From: Caulobacteraceae bacterium
GTDB lineage: Bacteria > Pseudomonadota > Alphaproteobacteria > Caulobacterales > Caulobacteraceae
DNA length: 18,272 bases
Direction of reading: 5' to 3'
Assembly: GCA_004144935.1 (NCBI GenBank)
Contig: SDZP01000027.1
Coordinates: 1-18,272, forward strand
The notes under the pieces were generated by a model. The model was not told where the DNA came from. It saw only the letters and a program-made list of their open reading frames with translations, and made no database searches. Positions 16,625-18,272 of this stretch are shown piece after piece (within the stretch, counting starts at the first letter, position 1; each line of letters opens with the position of its first letter). Position numbers and translations under genes: made by a program.

Positions 16625-17251
16625 ATGCGTCCCGAACTTCACGATCTGCGGCGTGACAAGGTCCTGCGGGCCGCGCACGCCGCCTTCGTCGCCAAGGGTT
16701 TCACCCGGACGAAGATGGAGGAAGTGGCCCGCGGCGCGCGCGTGGCCAACGCCACCGTCTATGCCTATTTCGACACCAAGGAGCAGCTGTTCGAGGCCGT
16801 CGTCGCCGACGCCCTGGCCAGCTACAACGGCCTGTTCGACGCCGTCGAGCGCACGGCGGGCGTAGATGTCGACAAGGCCTTGCTGGCCTATGGCCGCGTC
16901 TATTTCCGCTTCATGGCCGATCCGACCGTGCGCGGCATCTACCGCACGGTCAGCGCCGAGACGGCGCACAAGCCCGAGCTGGGGTTGATGCTTTACCAGA
17001 GCGCCCACAAGCTGCTGGGCGGGGTGCTGCAGCGCATGCTGACCCGCTTCAGCGACCGGGGCCTGCTGGCCATCGCCGCTGTTCCGGTGGCGGCGCGGAT
17101 GTTCGAGGGAATGATCGAGCACGTCACCCTGACCATCTCCATGCTGCAGGGCGACCAGGCGCCGCCGTTGCACGATCCGGAGACCTATGTGCCGGAAGTC
17201 GTCCGCGTCTTCCTGGCCGCGCACCCGCCGTCCGAAGAGGCGCGTCCTTAA
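16625..17251 (+). CDS. TetR-family transcriptional regulator
   Basis: 208 residues. The N-terminal TetR DNA-binding domain spans about 8-57: AAHAAFVAKGFTRTKMEEVA, then the recognition helix in ARVANATVYAYFDTKEQLFE, with VYAYF close to the family's VYxYF hallmark. The C-terminal helical domain (about 75-200) resembles the AefR-like ligand-binding type. It lies 36 nt after the HlyD-type gene and 122 nt before the probable secreted cargo, all on the plus strand, so it may be the last gene of the exporter operon and a local regulator of it or of the cargo. Its ribosome-binding site is weak (GAGG about 15 nt upstream). A perfect palindrome starts at the last base of its stop codon. The ligand is unknown. 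Confidence 0.93.
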   Translation: MRPELHDLRRDKVLRAAHAAFVAKGFTRTKMEEVARGARVANATVYAYFDTKEQLFEAVVADALASYNGLFDAVERTAGVDVDKALLAYGRVYFRFMADPTVRGIYRTVSAETAHKPELGLMLYQSAHKLLGGVLQRMLTRFSDRGLLAIAAVPVAARMFEGMIEHVTLTISMLQGDQAPPLHDPETYVPEVVRVFLAAHPPSEEARP

Positions 17252-17275
17252 GAGAATTGGAGCCGCCAATTCTCT
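17251..17275. promoter_or_regulatory. Perfect 10-bp-arm palindrome between TetR and cargo genes (candidate operator)
   Basis: AGAGAATTGG (17251-17260), spacer AGCCG, then CCAATTCTCT (17266-17275): a perfect inverted repeat that is AT-rich against its GC-rich surroundings. Size and symmetry suit a TetR-family dimer site, and it lies about 100 bp before the cargo start. As a terminator it lacks a following T-run on either strand. No second copy occurs in the gap before the exporter gene (13310-13472) or before the TetR gene (16589-16624). Confidence 0.5.
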
Positions 17276-17373
17276 GCCCAGGCATTGCGACCGGGCCCCG
17301 CGCGTGAAATTCACCATGCCCAATACGGGGAGGGCTCAGCGCCGTCCCCTTGTCCGCTTTGGGGGTTTAGCGC

Positions 17374-18272
17374 ATGCCGGTCCTGGCCGATCTCGAGTCC
17401 GAAGTCACGTTCAACGAGGGCGACTCCACAGCCCTGCTCGACAGCAATGTATCCGTCTCCGACTCCGGTCCGGGCTTCAATGGCGGCTCGCTGGTCATCA
17501 CCGGCTTTGGGCCCGACGACGTTCTCGACTTCCTGTCGGACGGCTTCGGTCCGGGTCAGGTCTCCCTTATTGGCCCGATGCTGTATCATGAAGGTCTGCA
17601 GGTCGGCCGCGTGGTGTACACGCCATCCCAGCTGTACATCTTCTTCGAGAGCGACTCCTCGACCGCTACCGCGATCGAGGCGGTCATCGAGCACATCACC
17701 TTCTTCAACGGCAGCGATAACCCCGGCGCCGTTCGGACGCTGACCTTCACCCTGACCGACGCCAACGGCGACGTCGCCACCGACGGTGAGGCCCTGTTCC
17801 TGCAGTCGGGGCCGAACGATCCCCTGCACAGCCTCAATCTCGGCGGTTCGGCGCATCTCGCGGTCGGCGATATCGACAACGATGGCGACCAGGACATGAT
17901 CGCCGGGGTCTATGACGACGGCTACCACCTGGTGCGTAACGACGGCTCGGCCGCGGCACCTGACTTCGTGCATGATGACGCGCAATTGTCCCTGACCGGC
18001 TCGGTGGGCAACACGGCCGGCATGACGCTGTACGACATCACCGGTGACGGCTTCCTCGACCTGATCGTCGGGCGTTACGGCGGGACCATCCAGACCTTCG
18101 CCGGCGACGGGACCTTCGCATTTACCGAGCTCACCGACGCCGCCAATCCGTTCGACGGCATCCAGACCTACAGCTTTGCCGCCCCGGGCCACGACAAGAT
18201 CGACGAAACCGTCGCCGTCCACATCCGCCAGTCCCGGCGCGGCAAAGCTGTAGGTCTGGATGCCGTCGAACG
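17374..18272 (+). CDS. Probable type I-secreted surface protein with FG-GAP/VCBS repeats (3' end missing)
   Basis: Open to the window edge, 299 residues plus 2 nt. GGGGG lies 8 nt before the ATG at 17374. There is no signal peptide, as expected for type I cargo. Residues 10-135 resemble the repeat domain of large adhesins and RTX proteins (LLDSNVSVSDSGPGFNGGSL, then AIEAVIEHITFFNGSDNPG and RTLTFTLTDANGD). From about 150 there are FG-GAP/VCBS repeats with calcium-type loops DIDNDGDQD (166-174) and DITGDGFLD (221-229). A third repeat begins NPFDGIQTYSFAAPG (258-272), after which the reading HDKIDETVAVH... does not fit: the third loop is present on the opposite strand (see the terminal inverted repeat). 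Residues after about 270 should therefore not be trusted. It lies just downstream of the exporter and adaptor genes, so it is their likely cargo. The C-terminal secretion signal is outside the window. Confidence 0.85.
   Translation, partial: MPVLADLESEVTFNEGDSTALLDSNVSVSDSGPGFNGGSLVITGFGPDDVLDFLSDGFGPGQVSLIGPMLYHEGLQVGRVVYTPSQLYIFFESDSSTATAIEAVIEHITFFNGSDNPGAVRTLTFTLTDANGDVATDGEALFLQSGPNDPLHSLNLGGSAHLAVGDIDNDGDQDMIAGVYDDGYHLVRNDGSAAAPDFVHDDAQLSLTGSVGNTAGMTLYDITGDGFLDLIVGRYGGTIQTFAGDGTFAFTELTDAANPFDGIQTYSFAAPGHDKIDETVAVHIRQSRRGKAVGLDAVE
18149..18272. repeat. 34-bp perfect inverted repeat ending at the window edge (probable fold-back chimera)
   Basis: Bases 18149-18182 are the exact reverse complement of 18239-18272, the last base of the window. 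After one mismatch (18183/18238), five more bases pair (18184-18188/18233-18237). The roughly 45-bp loop makes no FG-GAP sense on the plus strand, but on the minus strand it continues the arm in frame as LADVDGDGFVDLVV, a good FG-GAP calcium loop. This is what is expected if the sequence jumped to the complementary strand at 18182/18183 and read back. A natural invertible segment would look the same. Confidence 0.85.

Noticed and set aside
17251..17275. Intrinsic terminator for the TetR gene
   Set aside because: The hairpin is perfect but AT-rich and not followed by a T-run on either strand, so an operator is the better reading.
17311..18222. Minus-strand open frame of 303 codons starting with an FG-GAP-like motif
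   Set aside because: Only its first part reads as FG-GAP, because the terminal segment is inverted; the rest is the shadow of the cargo gene, which has the better ribosome-binding site and domain content on the plus strand.
1..18272. tRNA, rRNA, CRISPR array, insertion sequence or integrase
   Set aside because: No such structures were seen; gaps between genes are all under 200 bp and hold no transposase or regular repeat-spacer pattern.

Overview
The window is high-GC DNA with dense, intact genes, no RNA genes, no insertion sequence and no CRISPR array. The gene content (a signal-peptide-bearing TonB-dependent receptor, a cytoplasmic hybrid histidine kinase, a short PutA without a DNA-binding domain, a PrtD/RsaD-type type I exporter, and a near-match to the CtrA box) fits an alphaproteobacterium, most likely Caulobacterales (Caulobacter or Phenylobacterium-like). 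That placement is an inference from gene types, not from a marker gene.

Layout. Positions 1-268 (minus) are the 5' end of a TonB-dependent receptor gene that runs off the window. From 8036 down to 402 five genes lie on the minus strand with short gaps: a small sulfotransferase, a lipoprotein related to CE15 glucuronoyl esterases, a LOG/TIGR00730 Rossmann protein (its start overlaps the previous stop as ATGA), a hybrid sensor kinase (GAF-PAS-PAS-HisKA-HATPase-REC) and a TPR-sulfotransferase fusion. The first three look like one operon. The last two may be a second unit.

Divergent from these, across a 116-bp region with direct and inverted repeats, is putA (8153-11239), the bifunctional enzyme that oxidises proline to glutamate. 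A 194-bp gap then holds a pair of inverted palindromic units (REP/BIME-like). Next come two iron/2-oxoglutarate dioxygenase genes 4 bp apart: a redoxin-like plus prolyl-4-hydroxylase-like fusion, and a TauD/TfdA-family enzyme with the full iron and 2-oxoglutarate site.

The right end (13473-18272) is a type I secretion locus: a PrtD-type ABC exporter, an HlyD-type adaptor, a TetR-family regulator, and the start of a probable cargo protein with an adhesin-type N-terminal domain and FG-GAP/VCBS calcium-loop repeats. No TolC-type outer-membrane partner is present. A perfect 10-bp-arm palindrome sits between the TetR gene and the cargo gene and is a candidate operator.

The last 90 bases are anomalous. 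They read as the reverse complement of the expected continuation of the cargo gene, so that a 34-bp perfect inverted repeat ends exactly at the window edge, and the missing third FG-GAP motif can be read on the minus strand. A fold-back sequencing or assembly chimera is the simplest explanation; a genuine invertible segment is the less likely alternative. I see no clearly novel multi-gene system. The most unusual items are the secretion locus with its linked regulator, the redoxin-hydroxylase fusion, and the CE15-like enzyme with a replaced catalytic acid.
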